Assembly (NCBI GenBank): GCA_015661005.1
Contig: JACTTX010000003.1
Location: forward strand, 1 to 32,360
DNA from: Candidatus Magasanikiibacteriota bacterium
GTDB lineage: Bacteria; Patescibacteriota; Patescibacteriia; Magasanikbacterales; JACTTX01
Direction: 5' to 3'
Length of the DNA: 32,360 nt
Shown piece after piece: positions 18,660-27,157 of the stretch; the first letter of the stretch is position 1, and each line of letters starts with the position of its first letter. Position numbers and translations under genes: made by a program. The notes beneath the pieces were generated by a model that was given only the letters and a program-made list of their open reading frames with translations, was not told the origin of the DNA and did not search any database.

Positions 18660-19864
18660 TTCTTAACAATGTCTTGCCTCTCGAGGAGGGACAAGGAGGA
18701 GAGAAAACGGTGTTGCGTACCTCGCTTTAGCGGGGGGTAATCCCCAGCTAAAGGGGGGATTCACGCGGCATCGTCGGTGTTTTTGGGAGGATTCGTTGGG
18801 CTTCGGCTCAACAACCCCTTTCAAACTCACCACGCGTGGTCGTCGGCGCTTGCGCTGACAAAGACCTGCATCTCGCCTCCGGATCCGTCCTCAAGAAATT
18901 GAGGACACGAATCTGGGGGCGGCGGGTCGAGTGCTTGTCCGTCCCCTATTCACAATTTGATCTCCAATCATCCAAAGTGAAGTTATTGCCGAATGACTTT
19001 GCTTTGGACGATTGGCAGATCATAGTGAGACGCCGTTTATGCCGGACTTGAGTGTCGGCTTCCGGGTGGATCAAGTATCTGCCAACCGTTCTTCTTCTTC
19101 GCCCGAACGCAACGCGCGTGCGGGCATTCACAGGCCACATTGGCCAGGAAGGAAGGTGGGGGATGACGTAGCTAAGCACACCCCCAAACTTACGATTGCG
19201 AAAAAAAACGAGCCGGCTAGTGCCCCGGTGCAACAATTTGGCACGAACCCGCCCTTTTGCGGCGAAAGATCCCCCTTAGGGGAACAAGGAGGAAAAATGG
19301 TGGCAAGCCGCCGCTTGCTCTACCGCCTGTAGGCCTGAACGGCCACCAGGCGGCCACAACCAAAAAAGTGTGAGGACGCGGCGACCGCGTTCTCCAACAG
19401 TCGGGGTACAACAGCACTCAATTGGTCCCACAAGGATCAAGGACTTCGGTCCAAAAGAGTGTGTACACCGACGGAGGGAACAAAACATCGTTCCCTTCCA
19501 CTCTTAACTCATTTCCAAGAAGTGGTTTGAGAGTGGAACTTCCGAGGTACTTCTACGCAAGAGCTACCTCTACTCAAAACGAGGAGGAAAAATGAATCGT
19601 TTAACCTAACCAGCGACGGCGCGCTGGTGTCACAAACAAATACGGGAGGAATCGCCAATTGCCTCCCGTCGCTTTCCCGGGTCACCTCGGTTGAGATGAC
19701 ATGAGAAAGCGATCGTTCCTTCAAACGGCTAAAGAGCGGAGTCCCGTGACTGCCACCCAAGTGATCTTTTCATTATCACGCCGCAGTCACGGCTCCACTT
19801 GTTGGCCGTTTCCAATAAATTTTTACCCACTCAAACAAACGCGCCGTCAGCGCGTTTGTTTTTT
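18660..19864 (+). ncRNA. Candidate large structured non-coding RNA (~1.2 kb), unidentified class
   Basis: Promoter at 5' end, intrinsic terminator at 3' end, no plausible protein, many hairpins (e.g. GTCCTCAA-GAAA-TTGAGGAC; CAATC-A-TCCAAAG..CTTTGGA-C-GATTG; CCGCCT-gta-GGCC..GGCC-acc-AGGCGG; CCGTGACTGC..GCAGTCACGG). Confidence 0.8.
19834..19864 (+). terminator. Intrinsic terminator of the 1.2-kb ncRNA
   Basis: AACAAACGCG-ccgtcag-CGCGTTTGTT-TTTT. Confidence 0.9.
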
Positions 19865-20093
19865 AATCACACTCATATCGTTTGACAACCAGGGTTTGGT
19901 CTTACTGCAATTATAGTAACTATCTACCACAGTTATGTTTAATTTCCGTTCCACGCTATGACAAAAACTTTTACTCTATTTGTTTACCAATCCAACGCGG
20001 AACCACTACGTCCGTGAGCTTGGTCGCATTATTGATGTTGATCCCACCAACTGATTGAAGAACAAATGTGAGCAAATTTCTTGGCAAGCACGT

Positions 20094-21041
20094 TTAATTT
20101 TTTCGTTGCCTGCTTCGGTTTTTTAGGTATCGCTCAATGGCTTCTTTTGAAGTTAGCCAATCCCTGTCTTCCTTGTGGGCTTCAAGTTTACCTTGTCTTG
20201 CCAGCAAATTTAGATATTTTGCTGAAAAAGGCGTGCTTTTAGATATTTCAGTCAGTGATGCAAATTTTTCCTGTTTTTGAGTTGCTGGAGTCAATGTTTT
20301 TAGGTAGATATCAAGAGAGCGCTCTATTGATTGAGCGATAAATTTTACCAGCGGTTCGTATTTACCGCTGTCAGCTTTATCTAATACATCATAATATTTT
20401 TTGCGATCATTCTTTAAAATAATGACAAGCGGATAGCCAGCCTTCATTAGTAGTAAATTCATAGTAAGTCGCGCGGTTCTACCGTTGCCGTCAAAAAATG
20501 GATGAATGTGCACTAATTTGTGATGCAGTAACGCAGACAGTTCAATGACGCTAATTTTGTTTCTTTGTAAATTAAGCCAACCGATTAAATCTCGCATTTT
20601 TTGCGGCACCTGCAAGGCATCCGGAGGGGTGTGTTTAGCTCCGCCAATAATCACCTTGGCGTTTCTATATCTCCCCGCCCACTCTTTATCCGTTTCTTGA
20701 ATAATAATTTGATGCAAATTTCGTATTAGCATTTCAGAAATAGTGTGTTTTTTATCTTTATCTACCAAATCATACAAATATTCCAGCGCAGCTTGGTGGT
20801 CTTTGGCCTCTAGGTGATCTTTTAAAGGTTTGCCTTTTATAGTCACGCCTTCATTGATGACCAAAAAAGTCTCTTTTAAGGTTAAAGAGTTGCCTTCAAT
20901 AGCGTTTGAATTGTAGGTCATTTCTATCTGGAATTTTTCTCGTAGTTTTTGCACCGCTGATTTTGGCAGGGGGCGGAGCTTATTGAGTTTGGTCAGTTTC
21001 TCCTCCAAACGATTTTTTATGATCGGCGATAGGTAAGTCAT
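20094..21041 (-). CDS. Fic family protein (adenylyltransferase-type) with C-terminal winged-helix-like region
   Basis: HPFFDGNGRTARLTMNLLL (HPFxDGNGRxxR) and upstream TYNSNAIEGN matching the (S/T)xxxE(G/N) inhibitory motif. Confidence 0.95.
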   Translation of the reverse strand: MTYLSPIIKNRLEEKLTKLNKLRPLPKSAVQKLREKFQIEMTYNSNAIEGNSLTLKETFLVINEGVTIKGKPLKDHLEAKDHQAALEYLYDLVDKDKKHTISEMLIRNLHQIIIQETDKEWAGRYRNAKVIIGGAKHTPPDALQVPQKMRDLIGWLNLQRNKISVIELSALLHHKLVHIHPFFDGNGRTARLTMNLLLMKAGYPLVIILKNDRKKYYDVLDKADSGKYEPLVKFIAQSIERSLDIYLKTLTPATQKQEKFASLTEISKSTPFSAKYLNLLARQGKLEAHKEDRDWLTSKEAIERYLKNRSRQRKN

Positions 21042-21049
21042 AGCAAATA

Positions 21050-21104
21050 CTTAATATGGTTTAGTTAATTATTTACAGTATACCATATTAAGAAAACTGG
21101 TCAA
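21050..21104 (-). promoter_or_regulatory. fic promoter with 11-bp inverted-repeat operator
   Basis: CTTAATATGGT (21050-21060) / ACCATATTAAG (21082-21092); minus-strand TTGACC-N16-TATACT overlaps the distal arm. Confidence 0.75.
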
Positions 21105-21331
21105 GATTTTGAATTTTAGGCGGATGGCTGAGGATGAATGCCCCGAAGCCCAAATTCCTTATGTTTTAGGTTTGTGGTATTCCCTGTTTAATTCAAAACC
21201 TTTATTTATTTCCGCTTCAACTTCTTTTATTAGTGTAAAAATTCCGTTGCCCCTACTTTAATCCATGGCCAAGGCGACTGTCAAACACCGCTGGAAAGGC
21301 CTGTGACTCTTTGATATAATAATCGCGGCCT

Positions 21332-23638
21332 GTGTCTAACAAACATAAAAAGCGCGATCGTGAACAAAAACCAACGCCAACCGTCAATCCGCAAATCAAA
21401 CGCGGAGTGGTGGTAATTTTTTTGTTCGTGCTGGCCATTTTATCCGTTCTCTCATTTCTCAACTTGGCCGGCATTGTCGGAACTTTTTTTGAGGATCTGC
21501 TCTCTTGGCTCTTTGGCGTTTTACGTTATGTCGTGCCGGTGATTTTAATCTGGCTCGCCGTTATGATCATGCGCCACCATAAAGAATCCGAACACCGTCC
21601 AACTTACATCATTGGCTTTATACTCTTGGCGCTCACTTTGAGCGGCCTTATTCATCTGCGTTTGCCGCTTGAACAAAATATTTCGGCGGCGCTTCAAGGA
21701 GAAAGCGGCGGTTTAGTTGGCGTGGCTCTTTCCTATCCGCTTCTTTTCTTAATGGGATTTTGGGGCGCGATAACTATTCTCGGCGCGCTTTTGATTGTGT
21801 CCTTAATTTTGATTTCCAGCGCTTCCATTTCCAAACTAATGGAACTGGCTCGCGGCGTGCGCGGAAAACTGGCCGCTCTGCGGCCAATAAAAGTTCATGG
21901 CGCGTATGAAGATACTCGCGGTTTTGAATCGCGGGAAATTGATCCGGACGCTGATGAAGACGCCAAAGAAGAAAAAAACGTCGGCGCGGAAGAAGAGGAG
22001 ACGGAGGATGAATCCGAGGAGCCGCTTGATGATGAAATTGAAGAGGAAGACAAAGAAAAATTGATTGACGGCAAACAGATGCCGCTCCCAAAACCAAAAG
22101 TGAAACGGCATTGGCGTTTGCCCGGCATTGAGTTGCTCATCACTTCCAAGTCCAAACCAACGGCCGGAGACGTCAAAGCCAATTCTCAACTTATTCATGA
22201 CACGCTTTCGCAATTTGGCATTGAAGTGGATATGGGAGAAATCCGTGTTGGACCAACCGTAACACAATACGCTTTGAAACCATCGCGCGGAGTGAAACTT
22301 TCCCGCATCACGGCTCTGCATAATGATTTGGCCTTGGCCTTGGCCGCTCATCCCATCAGAATTGAAGCGCCCATTCCCGGGAAGCCGTATGTCGGCATTG
22401 AAGTTCCCAACCAGCGGGTGGCGCTCGTTACTTTGCGGGAACTTTTGGAATCCGATGAATTTAAAAATCGCGAAACGGGAATGTCCATTGCCTTGGGCAA
22501 AGACGTGGCCGGAAAAGTTTGGTTTGCGGATTTGCCGCGCATGCCGCATCTCTTAATTGCTGGCGCCACCGGTTCTGGAAAAACGGTTTGCATCAACACC
22601 ATTATTTTGAGTTTGCTTTATCAAAATACGCCGGAACAGTTGCGTTTCATTATGGTGGATCCCAAACGCGTGGAGCTTCCTTTATATAACGGCATTCCGC
22701 ATTTGCTGACGCCGGTCATTACGGATGTGCCGCGGACCGTGAATGCTTTGAAGTGGACTATTGGAGAAATGGATCGCCGTTTTGAATTGCTGGCCAAAGC
22801 CGGTCGGCGCGATGTCGGATCGTACAATCGGATCGCTGACGATCCTCTGCCGTATTTGGTTTTTGTGATTGATGAGCTGGCGGATCTGATGGCCACCTCG
22901 GCCGCGGAAGTGGAAGCCGGAATTATTCGTTTGGCGCAAATGGCGCGCGCTGTTGGCATTCACTTGGTGGTGGCCACGCAACGGCCGTCCGTTGATGTCA
23001 TCACCGGTCTGATGAAAGCCAACATTCCGACGCGCATCGCGTTTTCCGTTGCTTCCATTATTGACTCGCGCACAATTTTGGATGCAAGCGGCGCGGAAAA
23101 ATTATTGGGACGCGGCGATATGCTCTTTTCCACCGCTGAACTTTCCAAACCAAGACGTCTTCAAGGGGCGTTTGTATCAGAGGAGGAAATGAAACGAGTG
23201 GTGGAATTTCTCAAAACTGATGACGCGCCGGAATATAATGAGGCCGTGGTGGAAGTGCAGTTCGGCGCCTCAACCAGCGTTTTCGGTCCGGCCGCTCACA
23301 ATGATCGCGATCCGCTTTTTGAGGAAGCCAAAAAAGTTGTCATTGAATCCGGCAAAGCCAGCACATCTCTTTTGCAGAGACGTTTGAAATTGGGCTATGC
23401 CCGCGCCGCCCGAATCATAGATGAGTTGGAGGCGGTCGGCGTGGTGGGCAAAGGTGAAGGCGCCAAGCCGCGGGAAATCTTGGCTCTCAAGGGGCAAAAT
23501 GGTATGATGACCCCCGGAGGGGTCTCTCCTGAAGAACTCGCCAACGACGGCGCGGCGGATTTGGCTTACGCCGAAGCGTCGGGTGATGAGATTGAAGACG
23601 ACGGCGTGCCGGAGGATATAGAATTTCAAAAAAATTGA
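21332..23638 (+). CDS. ftsK: DNA translocase FtsK/SpoIIIE
   Basis: N-terminal TM segments, LLIAGATGSGKTVCINTIILSLLY Walker A, VFVIDELADLM Walker B, C-terminal gamma-like winged helix. Confidence 0.95.
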   Translation: MSNKHKKRDREQKPTPTVNPQIKRGVVVIFLFVLAILSVLSFLNLAGIVGTFFEDLLSWLFGVLRYVVPVILIWLAVMIMRHHKESEHRPTYIIGFILLALTLSGLIHLRLPLEQNISAALQGESGGLVGVALSYPLLFLMGFWGAITILGALLIVSLILISSASISKLMELARGVRGKLAALRPIKVHGAYEDTRGFESREIDPDADEDAKEEKNVGAEEEETEDESEEPLDDEIEEEDKEKLIDGKQMPLPKPKVKRHWRLPGIELLITSKSKPTAGDVKANSQLIHDTLSQFGIEVDMGEIRVGPTVTQYALKPSRGVKLSRITALHNDLALALAAHPIRIEAPIPGKPYVGIEVPNQRVALVTLRELLESDEFKNRETGMSIALGKDVAGKVWFADLPRMPHLLIAGATGSGKTVCINTIILSLLYQNTPEQLRFIMVDPKRVELPLYNGIPHLLTPVITDVPRTVNALKWTIGEMDRRFELLAKAGRRDVGSYNRIADDPLPYLVFVIDELADLMATSAAEVEAGIIRLAQMARAVGIHLVVATQRPSVDVITGLMKANIPTRIAFSVASIIDSRTILDASGAEKLLGRGDMLFSTAELSKPRRLQGAFVSEEEMKRVVEFLKTDDAPEYNEAVVEVQFGASTSVFGPAAHNDRDPLFEEAKKVVIESGKASTSLLQRRLKLGYARAARIIDELEAVGVVGKGEGAKPREILALKGQNGMMTPGGVSPEELANDGAADLAYAEASGDEIEDDGVPEDIEFQKN

Positions 23639-23697
23639 ATATTGAACGGCCAATAGCGTTCTTGTTTGGAGAACACGCTATTTGCCGTTCAATATTC
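23637..23697 (+). repeat. Leader hairpin family, copy C (ftsK/rodZ-like gap)
   Basis: GAATATTGAACGGC(c/a)AATAGCG arms; apex GCGTTCTTGTTTGGAGAACACGC. Confidence 0.9.
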
Positions 23698-23713
23698 CAC
23701 CAAGCGCGATCCT

Positions 23714-24421
23714 ATGACAACATTCACTTCCAAACAATTGGAAGCGCCAATGGCGGTCTGTCATCGTTTGAAAGAAGCCCGCACCAGCCGCGGCGTTACT
23801 TTGGATGTGCTCGCCGCCAAAACGCGAATCGCGAAAAAATATTTACAGGCCTTGGAAGAATGCCGTTATGAAGCTTTGCCTTCCGGCGTTTATCAAAAAC
23901 ATTTTTTGAAACTTTACACCAAGACGCTCGGAATTGACGCCGGTGAATTTGTGCATCAATATGAAATGGAGGTCGGGGATCAACTGCCCACACCAAACGC
24001 TCTGACCGCCGCGGTGGAACCGCGCGCCATGGCTAATGTGCCGGGAATTGTAAAGACACTGGCGCTCTCCGTTCTGTCGCTCGCCCTCCTTGGTTATCTC
24101 GGTTTCCAAATCACCAACATTGTCCGGTCGCCAAAATTGGAATTGCGTTCACCGGCGGACGGACTCATAACTACGGTGGCGTCAATTGTGGTGGAAGGAC
24201 AATCAGACAAAGAGGCACAGTTGGAAATCAATGGTGAACAGGTGGTCTCGGATCAAGGCGGCGCCTTCCGCCAGTTGGTGGACTTGCAAGAAGGCGTGAA
24301 TACCATTACCATAAAGGCCACCAAGAAACACGGCCGCACCACGGAGTTGCAGAGAAAAGTTCTGTTTGAGGTGCCGCAAGGCACGGTGGAAAAAGTTTCC
24401 ATTGGTGTCATCGGGCCGTAG
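23714..24421 (+). CDS. RodZ-like protein: N-terminal HTH, one TM segment, extracytoplasmic domain
   Basis: VCHRLKEARTSRGVTLDVLAAKTRIAKKYLQALEECRYEALPSGVYQKHFLKLYTKTLGID; TM IVKTLALSVLSLALLGYLGFQI; Ig-like tail. Confidence 0.85.
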   Translation: MTTFTSKQLEAPMAVCHRLKEARTSRGVTLDVLAAKTRIAKKYLQALEECRYEALPSGVYQKHFLKLYTKTLGIDAGEFVHQYEMEVGDQLPTPNALTAAVEPRAMANVPGIVKTLALSVLSLALLGYLGFQITNIVRSPKLELRSPADGLITTVASIVVEGQSDKEAQLEINGEQVVSDQGGAFRQLVDLQEGVNTITIKATKKHGRTTELQRKVLFEVPQGTVEKVSIGVIGP

Positions 24422-24442
24422 CACTTTAAGAATTCAGCTGAT

Positions 24443-24468
24443 GAGCGGGGCCAAGGCCTCGCTCTTTT
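24443..24468 (+). terminator. Intrinsic terminator
   Basis: GAGCGGGGCC-AA-GGCCTCGCTC-TTTT. Confidence 0.85.
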
Positions 24469-24552
24469 ATAAACTTACTAATCGGATAAACGCGATGGTC
24501 TGCTCGCCCGTGACGACCCCGTGATCATCGTGCCAGTCCGAATTAAAAAAAT

Positions 24553-25650
24553 ATGTCTAAAGAAAAATCTTACGTCTCGGAAAAATTACGGGCCGCGGAA
24601 GAAGCCATCAATCAAATTCGCGAACGCTTTGGCGAGGGCTCCATCATGAAATTCGGCGAGGCCAAAGCCATGATCGTTGACGCGGTCTCCACCGGCTGTC
24701 TCTCCTTGGACATTGCGCTTGGTGTTGGCGGCGTGCCGCGCGGACGCGTCATTGAAATTTTTGGTCCGGAAGCGTCCGGTAAAACAACTTTGGCCCAACA
24801 CATTGTGGCGGAAGTGCAGAAACTTGGTGGCATTGCGGCTTTTGTGGATGCGGAGCATGCCTTGGATCCTGATTACGCGCGCAAAATCGGCGTGAACGTC
24901 AATGATCTTTTTATCTCTCAACCGGACACCGGCGAGCAGGCCTTGGAGATTGTGGAAACATTGGTGCGTTCCAATGCCGTTGATGTGGTGGTGATTGACT
25001 CGGTGGCGGCCTTGGTCCCCAAAGCGGAAATTGAAGGTGATATGGGGGAACCGCAAATGGGTTTGCAAGCGCGGCTGATGTCCCAGGCCCTCCGGAAATT
25101 GACCGCGATTGTCAGCAAGACCAAAACGATTGTCATCTTCATCAACCAAACGCGGATGAAGATTGGCGTCTTCTTTGGTAATCCGGAAACAACCACCGGC
25201 GGCACGGCTTTGAAATTTTATTCCTCCATGCGCATTGAAGTGCGTCGCGCCGCGCAAATTAAACTGGCGGAAAAAGTTATTGGCAATCGCGTCAAAGTAA
25301 AAATTGTGAAAAACAAAGTGGCGGCGCCGTTCCGCACCACGGAGTTTGACATCATGTACAATGAAGGTATTTCCGTGGCCGGTGACACCATTGACACGGC
25401 CGTTTTGTACGGCGTTTTAAAGAAGAGCGGCAATACTTATGTTTGGGGTGAGGAAAAATTGGGCGTCGGCCGAGAAAACGCCAAACAATTTTTGCGCGAA
25501 CACCCGAGCATCATGACGGAAATAAAAAAAGCCACGTTAGATGAAGTTCACAAACGGGAAAATGTTGAGCGCGAAAGCACTTTGGTCACCGTGGCCGCGG
25601 CGGCGGACAATGCGCCGTCCGATGAAGACGTGCCGGTGTTTGAAGGTTGA
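24553..25650 (+). CDS. recA: Recombinase RecA
   Basis: [72 protein letters not shown]. Confidence 0.98.
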   Translation: MSKEKSYVSEKLRAAEEAINQIRERFGEGSIMKFGEAKAMIVDAVSTGCLSLDIALGVGGVPRGRVIEIFGPEASGKTTLAQHIVAEVQKLGGIAAFVDAEHALDPDYARKIGVNVNDLFISQPDTGEQALEIVETLVRSNAVDVVVIDSVAALVPKAEIEGDMGEPQMGLQARLMSQALRKLTAIVSKTKTIVIFINQTRMKIGVFFGNPETTTGGTALKFYSSMRIEVRRAAQIKLAEKVIGNRVKVKIVKNKVAAPFRTTEFDIMYNEGISVAGDTIDTAVLYGVLKKSGNTYVWGEEKLGVGRENAKQFLREHPSIMTEIKKATLDEVHKRENVERESTLVTVAAAADNAPSDEDVPVFEG

Positions 25651-25691
25651 GTTTGACTTTGGCGACCGATCTGGCGCTGACGCTGAAATTG

Positions 25692-25730
25692 AAAGGGCGG
25701 CTCGGAAATATCGGGCCGCCTTTCTTTGTT
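25692..25730 (+). terminator. Intrinsic terminator after recA
   Basis: AAAGGGCGGCtCGGAAATATCGgGCCGCCTTTCTTTGTT. Confidence 0.75.
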
Positions 25731-25776
25731 TAGGCGGGTCTGTATAACTTCTTTACATTCCTATTGATAAGAAAAC

Positions 25777-25902
25777 ATGCATCAACTATACTGGCGATAT
25801 AGTCGTATTAACCATAACGTTAAAGAATATGATGGATTAGTTTGGGATATGATCCAACGTTTAGAGAAAAAGGTCGGAAAAATTACTGATTCATCAAATT
25901 AA
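25777..25902 (+). CDS. Possible small ORF (41 aa) immediately upstream of the TA pair
   Basis: MHQLYWRYSRINHNVKEYDGLVWDMIQRLEKKVGKITDSSN, stops 4 nt before the next ATG; no Shine-Dalgarno seen. Confidence 0.35.
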   Translation: MHQLYWRYSRINHNVKEYDGLVWDMIQRLEKKVGKITDSSN

Positions 25903-25906
25903 AACT

Positions 25907-26689
25907 ATGCTTGCTAAATTTATTCGAGAACAACGCAAAAGGCGCAACTTGACGCAAGAGTTTTTGGGGTCTGCGCTTAAAATTTCCCGCCCGACTTATA
26001 TGCAAATTGAGCAGGGCGAGCGAGATTTAACTATTACCGAAGCCAAGAAATTGGCAGAGGTTTTTGATATTTCATTTGAAAATTTTTTGGAGGGAAAAGA
26101 AGATGCAAAAGTATTTGTAAAGATTGATGGCAAAAAGAAACAAAAACAAGAAGCCGGGGGCGAAATTCGCATCAGCGTCCCGCAAGAGAAGGCGGAAAAG
26201 TTTGAACAGACGCTTTTGTATATTCTGGCAAAAATCGGCGGTAAGCCGAATATTGGGCAGGCCGTACTCTATAAGCTGTTGTATTTTATTGATTTTGACT
26301 ATTACGAAAAGTTTGAGGAGCAACTGATTGGCGCAAAATACATCAAAAATCATTATGGCCCAACTCCCGTGATGTTTGCCAAGTTTATTGAGCGTCTGGA
26401 AAAAAAAGGCAAGGTGGAGAAGATCAAGAGCAAGTTTTATAAGCATGAGCAAACCAAGTATCTTGTCAACCCAAATGAACCGCTTAATTTATCCGCCCTT
26501 TCAGCTCAGGAGCTTGCTCATATTGATTGGGAAATCGACCGTCTTGGTAATCTAACCGCGACGCAAATTTCCGCTTTGTCTCATCTTGATACGCCGTGGG
26601 TTTCGGCAAAAGACAGAGAGCCGCTGGAATACGAGCATGTATTCTACCGACCTGAAGAAACCTCCGTAAGAGAATATGAGCCACTTTGA
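25907..26689 (+). CDS. HTH (Xre) + Panacea/DUF4065 (SocA-like) antitoxin
   Basis: N-terminal FIREQRKRRNLTQEFLGSALKISRPTYMQIEQGERDL; C-terminal AVLYKLLYFIDFDYYEKFEEQLIGAKYIKNHYGPTP. Confidence 0.85.
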   Translation: MLAKFIREQRKRRNLTQEFLGSALKISRPTYMQIEQGERDLTITEAKKLAEVFDISFENFLEGKEDAKVFVKIDGKKKQKQEAGGEIRISVPQEKAEKFEQTLLYILAKIGGKPNIGQAVLYKLLYFIDFDYYEKFEEQLIGAKYIKNHYGPTPVMFAKFIERLEKKGKVEKIKSKFYKHEQTKYLVNPNEPLNLSALSAQELAHIDWEIDRLGNLTATQISALSHLDTPWVSAKDREPLEYEHVFYRPEETSVREYEPL

Positions 26690-27017
26690 TGCTCTTGCAG
26701 AATTTGAAAAAGAATTTAAGCGGCTTTTCAAGAAATACGGAACGCTTGATGATGATTTGGAAAAATTCAAAAAAATTCTGATGATCACTCCAACCGGTAT
26801 TGGAAAAAATTTTGTCACCGTTTATTCCTCGCAAACCGTAAAAATTGTAAAAGCGCGTATGGCCTGCCGCGCGCTTCGCGATCGATCGCTCCGTATCGTT
26901 TATTCCTATTTTGAACAAGAACAACTTGTTGAATTTATCGAACTCTATTTCAAGGGCGACAAAGAGAATGAGGATCGTGATAGAATTAAAGAGTACCTAA
27001 GCAATCATCAAAACTAA
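26676..27017 (+). CDS. Putative toxin of RelE/ParE-like type
   Basis: Overlaps the antitoxin by 14 nt; VKIVKARMACRALRDRSLRIVYSYFEQEQLVEFIELYFKGDKENEDRDRIKEYL resembles RelE/HigB-type small toxins. Confidence 0.65.
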   Translation: MSHFDALAEFEKEFKRLFKKYGTLDDDLEKFKKILMITPTGIGKNFVTVYSSQTVKIVKARMACRALRDRSLRIVYSYFEQEQLVEFIELYFKGDKENEDRDRIKEYLSNHQN

Positions 27018-27157
27018 CCCCGCCCGCCACCCAAATTGAGGTTCCGCCGCCCGAAAAATCCGCTGGGGGGTCCAGCAGGCGGATAAAGCGAAGTTGTATT
27101 GAAACCGAATCAAGCCAACAAATTATAGAACGCCGGAAAGAGCTCGAACGGGAGCTT

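Noticed and set aside
18836-19488. Track ORFs inside the ncRNA region (e.g. 18836-19051 +, 18946-19236 -, 19012-19332 +)
   Set aside because: They overlap on both strands, lack good ribosome-binding sites or recognisable domains, and the similar peptides on opposite strands (LPNDFALDDWQ / GNNFTLDDWR) are just translation of one hairpin's two arms.
19900-20093. Possible decayed small gene (MTKTFTLFVYQSNAEPLRP*, RELGRIIDVDPTN) between the ncRNA terminator and fic
   Set aside because: Fragments are too short and in different frames; no family recognised.
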